A stretch of 64,000 nt of DNA, taken from assembly GCA_016929335.1 (NCBI GenBank), contig JAFGIY010000258.1, forward strand, positions 1-64,000, written 5' to 3'. Source of the DNA: Acidobacteriota bacterium (GTDB lineage: Bacteria; Acidobacteriota; UBA6911). Of the stretch, positions 1 to 7,817 are shown piece after piece. A model generated the notes under the pieces. The model was not told the DNA's origin. It did no database searches and saw nothing but the letters and a program-made list of their open reading frames with translations. A program made the translations under genes and the position numbers. The stretch's first letter is position 1; every line of letters begins with the position of its first letter.

Positions 1-21
1 CCAACCCTGGGCTTCGTTTCG

Positions 22-107
22 CAGCCGCTTCGCGGCTGTTTGCCGGGTCCTCCATTATCATTCCAGTCTCAAATGTATAAACTCCATCGCTGCCCCTTCA
101 GGGCAGC
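22..107. repeat. two short GC-rich palindromes
   Basis: Two hairpin-forming palindromes lie in the gene-free first 154 bases: 22-38 (CAGCCGCTTCGCGGCTG) and 89-107 (GCTGCCCCTTCAGGGCAGC). They lie downstream of the minus-strand MFS gene and could end its transcript, but no clear U-tract follows either one. They resemble in style the REP-like palindromes near 4.15 kb. Their function is unknown. Confidence 0.4.
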
Positions 108-154
108 CATAATTATCGATTAACCTAATTTGGACAAGCTTGGCTCTCTCTGCT

Positions 155-1444
155 CTAACCCGCATGAACCGCAGAGCCGGCAGCCCTCATTTTCTGAAGA
201 ATCGTCCGGCGCATCCTGAATAGAAATAGAACCAGGAACGCTGTCAGGGCGGTCAGCGCAATCAGCATTTCAAATACCGGCAAATAGCTTTTAAACGCTT
301 CCTGCATCCTGGCAATGACCGTAATGGCTATGCCGCCGGCGCCGACATCCACCATGGTCAATATCCCGAGTATTTTTCCGTAAGACTGGCCGGAATAAAA
401 CTCGGCAATTACCAGCTGTATCATGGTAAAGGTGCCGCTATAGCCGATGCCGAAGACGGCGGCATAGCAATACAATCCGAAAAGGTTCTCTGCGCTGGAG
501 AACCTCAATAGAACCAATCCGCCAATCAGCGCAAGAACCACGGTGAACATGATGAGGACCTTGTCGAAATGATCGCTCAGATATCCGATCAGCAGTTTCC
601 CGATGATGGCAAACCAGAAAATGGCGCTGACTATTACGGGCAGAGTATCCATCGTAATCCCCAGTTCTTCACTCAGGAAGATTGTCTGATGCTGAACAAT
701 GCCGTTCATGCAGAACCAGAGCGAGCCGGTAGCAAAGGCGAGGATGTAAAACGCCGGCATGCGCATCGCCTGCTTCAGTGTCATTCCTGCATGCGAAGGC
801 CGTTGTACCGTCAGATCGGGCGATTCCGGCTTCAGATGATCTTCGTCGGGTTGCAGCCCTTTATCCTCTGGCCGGCTGCGAATCAGGAATATCAACGGTA
901 TAAGCGTCATTATTCCGGTAATAGGTGTGAGAACGAGCAGGGCATCGCGCCAGCTTCCCCATGTCAATACCTGTTTCACGACAAGCGGGAAAATGGCGCC
1001 GCCAATATCAGGTCCCATCAGGGTAATGCCGACCGCGATGCCCCGATAGCGTTTGAACCATCGCGTGATCACCAGCATGGTCGGCACCTGTCCTGCGCAT
1101 ACCTGCGACAGTGAAAATACCATGTAGATGAGCGCCATCTGTGTAAGTGTGTGAAGCGTGCTGTAACTGTAAAGTGCCAGGGTAGCGGCAGCAGCTCCAA
1201 CGATCATAAACAGCCGTGCCGAAAAACGGTCGAAGAACGAGCTGACAAAGGGAGTGAGGATGGCGCCGGTCAGATAAAATATTGTTGCAGCCCGCGTGAC
1301 TTTCTCGGTGGACCAACTGAATTCCCTCATCAGTTCGGGATAAAACAGCGGCAGAGTGTATATCTCAATCCCGCACAGGGCTGTATAGCTTGCAAAAATC
1401 CCAAACAGAACCCACCATCCGTAGAAGAAGCGCTTCCCGGCCAT
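155..1444 (-). CDS. MFS transporter, OFA/monocarboxylate-type
   Basis: This is a predicted 12-helix inner-membrane carrier of the major facilitator superfamily, 429 residues, a normal full length. The N-terminus (FYGWWVL, residues 7-13) is typical of the OFA/MCT-like branch, which moves oxalate, formate or other small carboxylates. Loop motifs DRFSARL (about residue 72) and SDHFDK (about 290) match the repeated motif A between helices 2-3 and 8-9 of MFS proteins. A hydrophilic central loop (about 190-220, SRPEDKGLQPDEDH) separates the two six-helix halves. The substrate cannot be read from the sequence. It stands alone downstream of the cytochrome gene on the same strand, about 215 bp away with an inverted repeat between them, so it is probably a separate transcript. 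Confidence 0.8.
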   Translation of the reverse strand: MAGKRFFYGWWVLFGIFASYTALCGIEIYTLPLFYPELMREFSWSTEKVTRAATIFYLTGAILTPFVSSFFDRFSARLFMIVGAAAATLALYSYSTLHTLTQMALIYMVFSLSQVCAGQVPTMLVITRWFKRYRGIAVGITLMGPDIGGAIFPLVVKQVLTWGSWRDALLVLTPITGIMTLIPLIFLIRSRPEDKGLQPDEDHLKPESPDLTVQRPSHAGMTLKQAMRMPAFYILAFATGSLWFCMNGIVQHQTIFLSEELGITMDTLPVIVSAIFWFAIIGKLLIGYLSDHFDKVLIMFTVVLALIGGLVLLRFSSAENLFGLYCYAAVFGIGYSGTFTMIQLVIAEFYSGQSYGKILGILTMVDVGAGGIAITVIARMQEAFKSYLPVFEMLIALTALTAFLVLFLFRMRRTILQKMRAAGSAVHAG

Positions 1445-1598
1445 AAATCCCCTTCGGCTGAACTAAATGAGTCCGCTAAAACAGGCGCCCATTATAATCA
1501 CACTACGGTCTGCAAACTAACAAGTAATCGACCGCGCCTGGATGGAGTGGTGATATATCGGAGTTGGGGTCGGTATTGGTATCGAGAAAAAAGCAAGC

Positions 1599-1644
1599 CA
1601 CGAATCTCACGAATATATTGCAGCTTGGTTCGTGAAATCCGTGG
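1599..1644. repeat. imperfect inverted repeat, 16-nt arms
   Basis: The arms at 1599-1614 and 1629-1644 are complementary with two mismatches (CCACGRATYTCACGAA) around a 14-nt loop. The hairpin starts 15 bp beyond the cytochrome stop codon and could act as a transcript end or mRNA stabiliser. It may equally be a dispersed intergenic repeat; copy number in the genome would tell. Confidence 0.45.
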
Positions 1645-1658
1645 CTGAAGGCGGATAT

Positions 1659-3029
1659 TTAATTTTTCGTCCAGTGCTTGATCAATTCCATCTTCTTTGC
1701 ATCCAGATCGAATCCGGGACAACGGTCGTCAGTATGGCACTTGATACACAAAGCCATTACCGGTTTCGTTGCCGGTTTCTTGCTCATGTCGCTCAGATGC
1801 TCCCTGGCAGATCCATGACAGGACTCGCACTGCACATTCACTAATTCCATCTGTTGCTGTTTCATGCTGAATCCGTCAGGCTGCTCAAACAGTGTCGTAT
1901 GGCATGCGAGACATTTGGGATCGAACTGCTTTGTTTTTCCGACCAGAGTGCTGTAAGCCTTGGCGTGGTCCGTGCCCTTCCATTGTTTTACCTGTTCGGA
2001 ATGGCAAGGCTCGCAGGTGCTGAGTCTCAGCTCGATGCTGGCAGCCGCCGGTCTGCTTTCGCCGGCGCCGCCGTACATGTCGGCTATCTTGTCGTTATAG
2101 GCGGTGATCATTTCCTTAACTTTCGGATCGTTTGGGATATCGTCATTAAAAGGAACCAGCTTGTTGGTGGCAGTTTTGGTTCCGTCCATGGCGACCTCGA
2201 GAATACCCTGGTACTGCCCCTTCTCGCCGGCTTGAACGATAAGGGTTTTCTCCGCCTCGAACGGCTCCTTGGTTTTCTGCTTATCATGTCCACCTACGAC
2301 CAGATCGATTCCCTTAATCCTTCGTGCAATCACCCAGTCGCGGTTGGTCCCCTGATGTGTCAAAGCGATTATGTAATCAACTTTCCCCGCAAGTTCTTTC
2401 ACAATTGCTTCGGCAGCCTCCAAAGGATCCAGAACGTAGGCAGCATCTTTGGTGATTTCACTCACCTTGCTGACCATATCTGACGTATCTCCGATGACTC
2501 CGAAAATCCCCACGTTCTTGTCCCCCACCTTCTTAATGATATAACGCTTGAAAATCGGGGTATCTTTGTCGTCAACAAGATTGGCCGAGACGAAGGGGAA
2601 GTCATACTTCTTCTCGAGTTCTTTGAGATAATCGATTCCCAGCACCAGATCGAGTTCTCCCACACCGACTGCGTCGATGCCGATATGTTTGTAGATCTGA
2701 GCAATGACGTCGGCCTTCAGTTTTGCCGATTGCTGTATGCTTTCCGGGATTTCCTCGTCTTCGTTTAAAAGATCGCCGGAATCGACGATGATCAATGGGG
2801 TTTGGCTTTTTCGGATTTGATCAAAATATGAAGCTTTCTTATACAGCCCTCCGAGCTGTTCTCCGGTTTCCATTCAACCACATGGCTCGAGATATCCCAC
2901 CATGCATCCGCTGTAAGCTATGGCGATCTTGGAGACGTCCGCAGCACGGGAACTGTCGATCGACAGGCTTGTCGAAAGAAGGATAGCGGCGCCCAAAAAC
3001 AACAGCGCAATGTAAAAAACTCTCTTCAT
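1659..3029 (-). CDS. predicted selenoprotein: metallophosphatase-like domain fused to tetrahaem cytochrome c
   Basis: Read from ATG 3029 with one in-frame TGA (2874-2876) as selenocysteine, the product is 456 residues. Residues 1-30 form a Sec signal peptide (MKRVFYIALLFLGAAILLS then SRA-AD). Residues 32-320 resemble the 5'-nucleotidase/UshA metallophosphatase fold (VDSGDLL near 82, GVGELDL near 122, LTHQG near 223, VVGGHDK near 244). Four CxxCH haem sites follow at about 339, 373, 401 and 428, of cytochrome c554 type. The TGA is codon 52, in YLEPCG-U-METGEQLGGL. From memory, relatives read EPCGC followed by LGGLARR, so Sec replaces a Cys two residues after C50. The start is firm: AGGAGG (3039-3044) lies 9 nt upstream. 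The ATG just after the TGA has no Shine-Dalgarno and would give a haem protein without an export signal. It probably acts in the periplasm. The reaction is unknown. The alternative is a nonsense mutation. Confidence 0.8.
2843..2859 (-). promoter_or_regulatory. putative bacterial SECIS hairpin
   Basis: On the mRNA strand the bases right after the TGA fold into a perfect 7-bp stem (ACAGCUC with GGGCUGU, one U-G pair) closed by a GGA loop at 2850-2852. The loop starts 21 nt after the TGA. Known bacterial SECIS elements have a small apical loop with G among its first two bases, 16-37 nt from the UGA. All three criteria are met. It lies within the coding sequence, as bacterial SECIS elements do. 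Paired bases and distance are read directly; binding by SelB is inferred. Confidence 0.7.
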
Positions 3030-3275
3030 TATTATCTACCTCCTGATGTACGCACGCAGACAACCGTTTCCTGTCCTCTGCATTCAATAAAGTTTTAGGC
3101 CGCTTTTATGATAGCATTTCGTCCTGCCGCCTCACCAGCAATACATTAGACCGGACATCCTGCCGGTCAGATACATATACGATGGCAACGGATGCATGTT
3201 TTACTCACTTATCTATCGGTATCGGAGTCGGCTTCTGGTACATGAGCTTCCTTTCCGACTTCCGGACACGCCTGT

Positions 3276-3698
3276 TTAATGCTGGACTTCAAGCAGCTGG
3301 ACCTCAAAATCAAGAGTGGAATTGGGCGGTATAGTCGGCGGTGCGCCGACTTCTCCATAGGCGAGATTTGGGGGGATGATCAGTTCTCTTTTCCCTCCGA
3401 CTCTCATTCCTTCAATGCCGCGGTCCCATCCTTCGATAACCTCGCCGGCACCGAGCTTAAAGGTAAACGGCTGTGAAGCATCCAGAGAGCTGTCAAACTT
3501 CTTCCCCCGGCGCCCGTTTTTATAAATCCATCCCGTATAGTGAACGGTAACAGTCGATCCTTTGGCCGCCTGCGCTCCGGTTCCAACGACGATGTCAGTA
3601 GTTTTCAATTCCGACAAGGAATTGCCGGAACAGGAAGCGAGAAAAAAGGCAAGAGCCAGAACTATTACAGCAGCAGATAGGGACTTAATTGTCATCAA
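3276..3698 (-). CDS. FKBP-type peptidyl-prolyl isomerase lipoprotein
   Basis: A 140-residue FKBP that catalyses cis-trans isomerisation at proline bonds and acts outside the cytoplasm. Residues 1-22 are a lipoprotein signal ending in the lipobox LASC (lipidated Cys23). A single FKBP domain (about 33-138) carries the expected pocket motifs VHYTGW, KKFDSS, VIEGWD, GGKRELIIP, LAYGE and a DFEVQLLEV end. It has no dimerisation domain, so it is shorter than Mip or FkpA. It is on the same strand as the cytochrome gene but 246 bp upstream of it, and is likely monocistronic. Confidence 0.9.
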   Translation of the reverse strand: MMTIKSLSAAVIVLALAFFLASCSGNSLSELKTTDIVVGTGAQAAKGSTVTVHYTGWIYKNGRRGKKFDSSLDASQPFTFKLGAGEVIEGWDRGIEGMRVGGKRELIIPPNLAYGEVGAPPTIPPNSTLDFEVQLLEVQH

Positions 3699-3786
3699 AT
3701 CGTTCTTCCCCCCCTCAATTATTATTAAACTGATCCCCAGGTTACATCCGGCGGGATTTTACTACGATATTGCCGCATGAAGATGA

Positions 3787-3981
3787 GAAATCACGTTCGC
3801 CTCGCATCGGCATACGCCCGATGGCAAATATGAAGCTTACTCCTATCTTTTTGCCTATGAGTTCGAACTGCCGGCAAATACCGAGATATTTTCCTTGCCG
3901 AGAAACGAGAAGATCTGTGTATTGGCAGTTACCGTATCTGACGGAGACGGCAAGACCCGCCCGGCTTTTCCACTCCAGTAG
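3787..3981 (+). pseudogene. C-terminal remnant of an alpha-mannosidase-like glycosidase (GH38 type)
   Basis: One frame reads about 62 coherent residues to a TAG at 3979-3981: SHRHTPDGKYEAYSYLFA, then YEFELPAN, FSLPRNEKI and LAVTVSDGDGKT. This resembles, from memory, the C-terminal beta-domain of GH38 alpha-mannosidases (SHRHtpdG...YlFaY...LPdnekirilAvtv). Two TGA codons (3778, 3784) interrupt the frame immediately upstream and no start or catalytic part is present. It is therefore a relic of a gene whose 5' part was deleted or rearranged. The family assignment rests on a short piece and is tentative. Confidence 0.5.
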
Positions 3982-4461
3982 GGGGCTGCACCGGCGCGTA
4001 CAATCCGGCCAAGCTTTTGCCGAAGGCTGGTGCAAAGAAAGGGAACAATCCTAGTGTCTCAAGCTATCGAGCCGATGCGATAGAGGCCAAAAGCTCATTG
4101 AACAAATTGAAATGAGGTCCCGATGCAAATACGCACGCACTGAGTCATGTGGGTCGCGGCTTCAGCCGCGACATGTTGGTGCAAACAGAAGATCAGGCAT
4201 ATCTTACACATGGGATTTATTGCGCGTCGCGGCTGAAGCCACGACCCACATGTGGGAAAAGACACCCACAATGTCAACTGCGTCCTACAGCGAGGGCTCT
4301 GCCGGAGTGATGTTGGCCCGCGGATGGTTTATTGCCCTGTCGGGTTTTCCTTCTCCTTCCCATATTACGGAATGGCCTTAGCGCAGATTTCAAAGATTGC
4401 GCCCGGCTGGTAGGTATGCTATTTTTTCCGCTTATCATAGCTCAGGAATAAGGAAGGGACC
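3982..4461. other. gene-poor stretch with REP-like elements
   Basis: No convincing gene is present. A short reading frame ending with TGA 4113-4115 has no start and no recognisable product. The stretch holds a pair of inverted REP-like palindromes and, just before the next gene, a weak sigma-70-like promoter (TTGCGC 4397, 17-nt spacer, TATTTT 4420). It looks like decayed DNA between the accessory genes and the core genes. Confidence 0.4.
4147..4251. repeat. inverted pair of REP-like palindromic elements
   Basis: Copy 1 (4147-4172) contains the near-perfect palindrome GTCGCGGCTTCAGCCGCGAC. Copy 2 (4226-4251) is the same 26-nt unit in the opposite orientation with one mismatch. Each can form its own hairpin, and the two can also pair with each other around a 53-nt spacer, as in a BIME. 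Such units are usually dispersed intergenic repeats mobilised by RAYT (TnpA-REP) proteins. No such protein is encoded in this window. Confidence 0.65.
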
Positions 4462-5241
4462 GTGGGAACAACAAAACTTACCCGCAAGGAAATTCTTGCC
4501 GAAGATCCGGTGCACGAAGGGATTATTCGAATAATCGAATTCTTTCGGGCAAACGGCAAAATGGTCGGCATAGGGGTTGCGATTATTCTGGTTTTGGCTC
4601 TGGGAATCTATGGCGGAATTCAATATCTCGATCGCCTGGAATTGAAGGCTCAGGAGACTCTGGGGAAGGGCATGGACCTTTTTCATGCTGAAGTTTCCGC
4701 CGATGCCACCGACGACCCCTATAGCAAGGGGGCGACTCCCACGTTTCGCAGCGATTCGGACAAATACAAGGCTGCTACCAGAGAATTTTCCTCCGTTGTC
4801 GAAGGACACAAATTCGGGAAGGTAACGGTTATAGCCCGATACTATCTGGGGCTTTCACAGCTCCAGATGGGCCAAAAACAGGAAGCGATCCGCAATCTGG
4901 AGCAGGTTTCGAGCAATTCCAAGGAACGAACCATCGGCTTTCTGGCAAAGAGAGTACTGGCAACCGAATATATGAATTCGGGCAATTTTAAGGGAGCCGG
5001 GGATATCCTCGAAAGCATGATACGAGACTCGCAGTACCAGCTTCCCAAAGAGGATCTGAGCCTGCAGCTGTCCAAAGTTCTGGTTGCCCAGGGGAAACGC
5101 GACGAAGCCATCAAAGTTTTGCGTGATGCCAGTTCCCAGGCTGCGGCTTTCAGTTCTTACCAGCAACAGGTGGCAACAGAATTGGCTAAGCTGGAAAAGG
5201 CGCCTGCGGCCGCTTCCAATCCACAGCAGGCTCGTCCCTAG
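4462..5241 (+). CDS. membrane-anchored TPR protein, YfgM-like
   Basis: A 259-residue protein with a cytoplasmic N-terminus, one transmembrane segment at about 34-54 (MVGIGVAIILVLALGIYGG) and a long helical region. The helical part (about 60-245) carries TPR-like repeats, for example ARYYLGLSQLQMGQKQEAIR and LATEYMNSGNFKGAGDI. The layout matches the YfgM/TPR_21 group, which in E. coli works beside the Sec translocon and periplasmic chaperones. The start is GTG at 4462 behind AGGAAGGG. It is followed after 144 bp by a promoter and yceD, so it is probably its own transcript. The exact role is inferred from fold only. Confidence 0.65.
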   Translation: MGTTKLTRKEILAEDPVHEGIIRIIEFFRANGKMVGIGVAIILVLALGIYGGIQYLDRLELKAQETLGKGMDLFHAEVSADATDDPYSKGATPTFRSDSDKYKAATREFSSVVEGHKFGKVTVIARYYLGLSQLQMGQKQEAIRNLEQVSSNSKERTIGFLAKRVLATEYMNSGNFKGAGDILESMIRDSQYQLPKEDLSLQLSKVLVAQGKRDEAIKVLRDASSQAAAFSSYQQQVATELAKLEKAPAAASNPQQARP

Positions 5242-5326
5242 GGGGCGGGCATGATTTAAATCCGGGGGATGGATTCTCCTACAGATGTGCCGTGCCCTAA
5301 GTCCTTGTATTACACAGGCTTTATCC

Positions 5327-5354
5327 TTGACAAAGATTCTCCCGTTAATATAAT
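5327..5354 (+). promoter_or_regulatory. consensus sigma-70 promoter for yceD-rpmF-plsX
   Basis: TTGACA (5327-5332), a 16-bp spacer and TATAAT (5349-5354) match the sigma-70 consensus at all twelve positions. The predicted start near 5362 is about 25 nt before the GTG of the yceD-like gene. This suggests strong constitutive expression, as expected for a ribosomal-protein operon. Confidence 0.8.
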
Positions 5355-5385
5355 TTCCCCCTCGCTGTAAGGCAGGAGTTTTGCT

Positions 5386-5919
5386 GTGTTCATTGAAGTT
5401 CAGGATTTAAAGCAGGAACCATTTTATGTCCGGCATGTATTCCCGATTGGAGAGATAAAGTATTCACATGAGGATGCAGGCTTAAGCGAGCCGGTAGTTG
5501 CCGATTTTGTCCTTACGCATAGAGACCGGGATCTTCATGTAAACGGCACCGTCGAAACGGCTATTCGCTATCGATGTTCCAGGTGCACGAAGGAATTCTC
5601 CAAAGCATTTAATGTCGGCTTCGATTTGACGTATTTGCCGCAGCCCAAATGGACCAATGAGGATGCGGAGATTGCACTTAAATATGATGAAATGAATATC
5701 GCATACTATGACGGGATTGCTCTTGATGTGAACCTTATGGTTCTTGAGCAAATCGAGCTTGCGATGCCAATGAGGTTTGTTTGTCGTGAGGATTGTAAAG
5801 GCCTCTGTTACAAATGCGGCGCCGATTTGAATGAGGGTCTGTGTTCCTGCAAAGACGAGGAAACGGATTTTCGCTTATCTGTCTTGCTGGAATTCCGGCA
5901 GAAGAAGATGGAGAAATAG
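5386..5919 (+). CDS. yceD: YceD/DUF177 family protein
   Basis: A 177-residue protein of the DUF177 (YceD) family, almost always encoded directly upstream of rpmF. In E. coli and plants the family is linked to 23S rRNA accumulation and 50S assembly. Two cysteine clusters are visible: YRCSRCTKEF (about 62-71) and CREDCKGLCYKCGADL with a later CSC (about 131-156). They suggest metal binding. The start is GTG 5386, preceded by GGCAGGAG. The position between a consensus promoter and rpmF supports the assignment. The molecular function is not established by this sequence. Confidence 0.85.
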   Translation: MFIEVQDLKQEPFYVRHVFPIGEIKYSHEDAGLSEPVVADFVLTHRDRDLHVNGTVETAIRYRCSRCTKEFSKAFNVGFDLTYLPQPKWTNEDAEIALKYDEMNIAYYDGIALDVNLMVLEQIELAMPMRFVCREDCKGLCYKCGADLNEGLCSCKDEETDFRLSVLLEFRQKKMEK

Positions 5920-5982
5920 GCGGACGGGTCCTTATAATTTTCACAAGAGAGTATAATTTCCCCACGATGGAGAACAGTACTA

Positions 5983-6168
5983 ATGCCTAATCCAAAAAGG
6001 AGACATTCCAAGTCGCGCCGCGGGAAGCGCCGTGCGCATGACTTTTTGCAGACTGTTAATCCCAGCATCTGTCCCCAATGCCTCGAGCCCAAGGCTCCGC
6101 ATCAGGCTTGCCCGAAATGCGGCTTTTACAAAGGGCGGCAGGTGATGGAAGGTGAAGAAGAGATTTAG
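5983..6168 (+). CDS. rpmF: 50S ribosomal protein L32
   Basis: A 61-residue L32. The basic N-terminus (MPNPKRRHSKSRRGKRRAHD) is diagnostic, and four cysteines in CPQC and CPKC form the zinc ribbon, so this is the zinc-binding (C+) form. It follows yceD by 63 bp. A second -10-like TATAAT (5952-5957) lies in this gap without a good -35. The base run around it (TATAATTTCCCC) is the same as at the yceD promoter, so rpmF may also have its own start. Confidence 0.95.
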   Translation: MPNPKRRHSKSRRGKRRAHDFLQTVNPSICPQCLEPKAPHQACPKCGFYKGRQVMEGEEEI

Positions 6169-6211
6169 TCCAGTTGCATAAAGCTCAGCATAGAAGCATT
6201 TGCCGGCTTAC

Positions 6212-7240
6212 ATGATCAAGATTGCCGTGGATAGCATGGGGAGCGATAACTCCCCAATCAGCGAAGTTGAAGGAGCCGTTCAGGCTGCAAGAGCCTATGA
6301 CATCAACGTGATCCTTGTGGGCAAGGAGTCTTTGCTGGCGCCTCTGCTGAAGGAGTCTGGCGGTGACGGATTGCCTGTCGAGATTCGAAATGCGACTCAG
6401 GTCATCGCGATGGATGAGCCGCCCACAGCGGCGCTCCGGAGGAAAAAAGACTCTTCTATCCGTGTGGCTGCGGAGCTTGTTCGGGAAAAGGTCGCGAGCG
6501 GACTGGTGAGCGCCGGTAATACCGGCGCCGTCATGGCGATTTCCAAGATGGTATTTGGTTCCGTCCCCGGCGTCGATCGGCCGGCCCTGGCTGCAATTCT
6601 GCCGACATTGGCAGGCCACGCCGTTCTGCTGGACGTCGGCGCCAATGTTGCCTGCAAACCGCATCACCTCGTGCAGTTTGCCGTCATGGGGCACCTGTTC
6701 AGCAAGAAGATCGTGAATGTTGCCACGCCTCGCGTCGGTCTGATGTCGGTTGGCGAGGAAGAGTCCAAAGGCAACGAACTCACCAAAGAAGTGCACAAAG
6801 CCCTGAAACAGCTTCATTTGAATTTTATCGGCAATGTCGAGGGTCGAGACATCTATAACGGCCGTGCGGATGTTATTGTATGTGACGGCTTTACCGGGAA
6901 TGTTGCGCTGAAGACGAGTGAGGGCCTCATTGAGGCAGTCCTGAAGCTTCTTAAGGATGAGCTGTCTAGAAACCTGCAGGCCAAGCTGGGCGCCCTGCTG
7001 AGCCAGCAATCCTTTAAGCGCCTGAAAAAACGGCTCGATTATTCAGAGTACGGCGGCGCTCCTCTTCTCGGGCTGCGCGGTGTTTCGATCATCTGCCACG
7101 GAAGGTCCAGCAGCAACGCGATCAAAAACGCAATCCGTGTTGCGAAGGAGTTCGCGGAAAATCAGATGAACGCCAAACTTGAGGTCGAGCTTAGCCAGAT
7201 AGAAAACACATCAAAAAGAACCGTTTCGGTCAGCGGGTAA
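6212..7240 (+). CDS. plsX: phosphate acyltransferase PlsX
   Basis: PlsX converts acyl-ACP and phosphate to acyl-phosphate, the donor for PlsY in phosphatidic-acid synthesis at the inner membrane. The product is 342 residues from ATG 6212 (MIKIAVDSMGSDNSP). A TTG four codons upstream (6200) is possible, but neither start has a strong Shine-Dalgarno. Family marks are AVDSMGSD at the start, SAGNTGAVM (about 105), DVGANVACKP (about 145), VEGRDIYNGRADVIVCDGF (about 212) and GGAPLLGLRG (about 280). It completes the common yceD-rpmF-plsX operon. The usual downstream fabH-fabD-fabG genes are missing here. Confidence 0.95.
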   Translation: MIKIAVDSMGSDNSPISEVEGAVQAARAYDINVILVGKESLLAPLLKESGGDGLPVEIRNATQVIAMDEPPTAALRRKKDSSIRVAAELVREKVASGLVSAGNTGAVMAISKMVFGSVPGVDRPALAAILPTLAGHAVLLDVGANVACKPHHLVQFAVMGHLFSKKIVNVATPRVGLMSVGEEESKGNELTKEVHKALKQLHLNFIGNVEGRDIYNGRADVIVCDGFTGNVALKTSEGLIEAVLKLLKDELSRNLQAKLGALLSQQSFKRLKKRLDYSEYGGAPLLGLRGVSIICHGRSSSNAIKNAIRVAKEFAENQMNAKLEVELSQIENTSKRTVSVSG

Positions 7241-7382
7241 GGGAGGAAACTGGGCGGAAAACAGCTGTCGAAATTTGGCGGGTTTCCACAGAATAGAAAT
7301 GGGATCCGGCTGCATTTATTCCTGCTTTATCCGTGTGCCCGCAAATTGGATAGTGAGGCCGAAGTTCCAGGCACCGAAGCGC

Positions 7383-7410
7383 TTGCTTCCCCTGTCTGCG
7401 GTGCTACAAT
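7383..7410 (+). promoter_or_regulatory. sigma-70-like promoter for acpP
   Basis: TTGCTT (7383-7388), a 16-bp spacer and TACAAT (7405-7410) lie about 64 bp before the acpP start in a 233-bp gap that has no other gene. A separate promoter here would let acpP be expressed more strongly than plsX. The match is good but not perfect. Confidence 0.5.
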
Positions 7411-7473
7411 GTGAGGCTTTCCGCCGCGGCTTTTGGGCTCGCTGGTGACCGATATGAAAGAGGAGGAACTGGG

Positions 7474-7710
7474 ATGGCATCGGTAGAAGAAAAGGTCAAA
7501 TCGATTATTGTGGATCAGCTGGGCGTCAACGAGGCCGAAGTAACGGGCAGCGCATCATTTGTTGACGACCTGGGTGCGGATTCTCTGGATACGATCGAGC
7601 TTGTCATGGCTTTTGAAGAAGCCTTCGGCATTGAAATCCCGGACGAGGATGCCGAAAAGATAAAAACTGTGCAGCACGCAATCGAGTATATTGAGGCTCA
7701 TGTAAACTGA
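7474..7710 (+). CDS. acpP: acyl carrier protein
   Basis: A 78-residue acidic carrier that holds growing fatty acyl chains on phosphopantetheine. The attachment site is Ser37 in [16 protein letters not shown], the classic DSL motif. ATG 7474 is chosen because AGGAGG (7461-7466) precedes it at good spacing; longer readings lack homology. It sits directly after plsX without fabHDG and before etfBA, an unusual neighbourhood for the housekeeping ACP. The sequence itself is a typical FAS-II ACP. Confidence 0.95.
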   Translation: MASVEEKVKSIIVDQLGVNEAEVTGSASFVDDLGADSLDTIELVMAFEEAFGIEIPDEDAEKIKTVQHAIEYIEAHVN

Positions 7711-7817
7711 AACGAGCCAAATTGTGAAGCGGCCTATTGCCGTAAAAGTCGTGGAATTCACTCCACGCGAGGAACTGACGCCTTGCGAATCAGATCACAG
7801 GAAATGAGGAATTCAAT

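Noticed and set aside
1659-2873. Cytochrome/metallophosphatase gene starting at the ATG just after the TGA
   Set aside because: No ribosome site precedes it, and the protein would have four haem motifs but no export signal; the upstream frame supplies both.
3940-4115. Short frame ending at 4113-4115 after the glycosidase remnant
   Set aside because: It has no start and cannot be joined convincingly to the remnant; possibly random.
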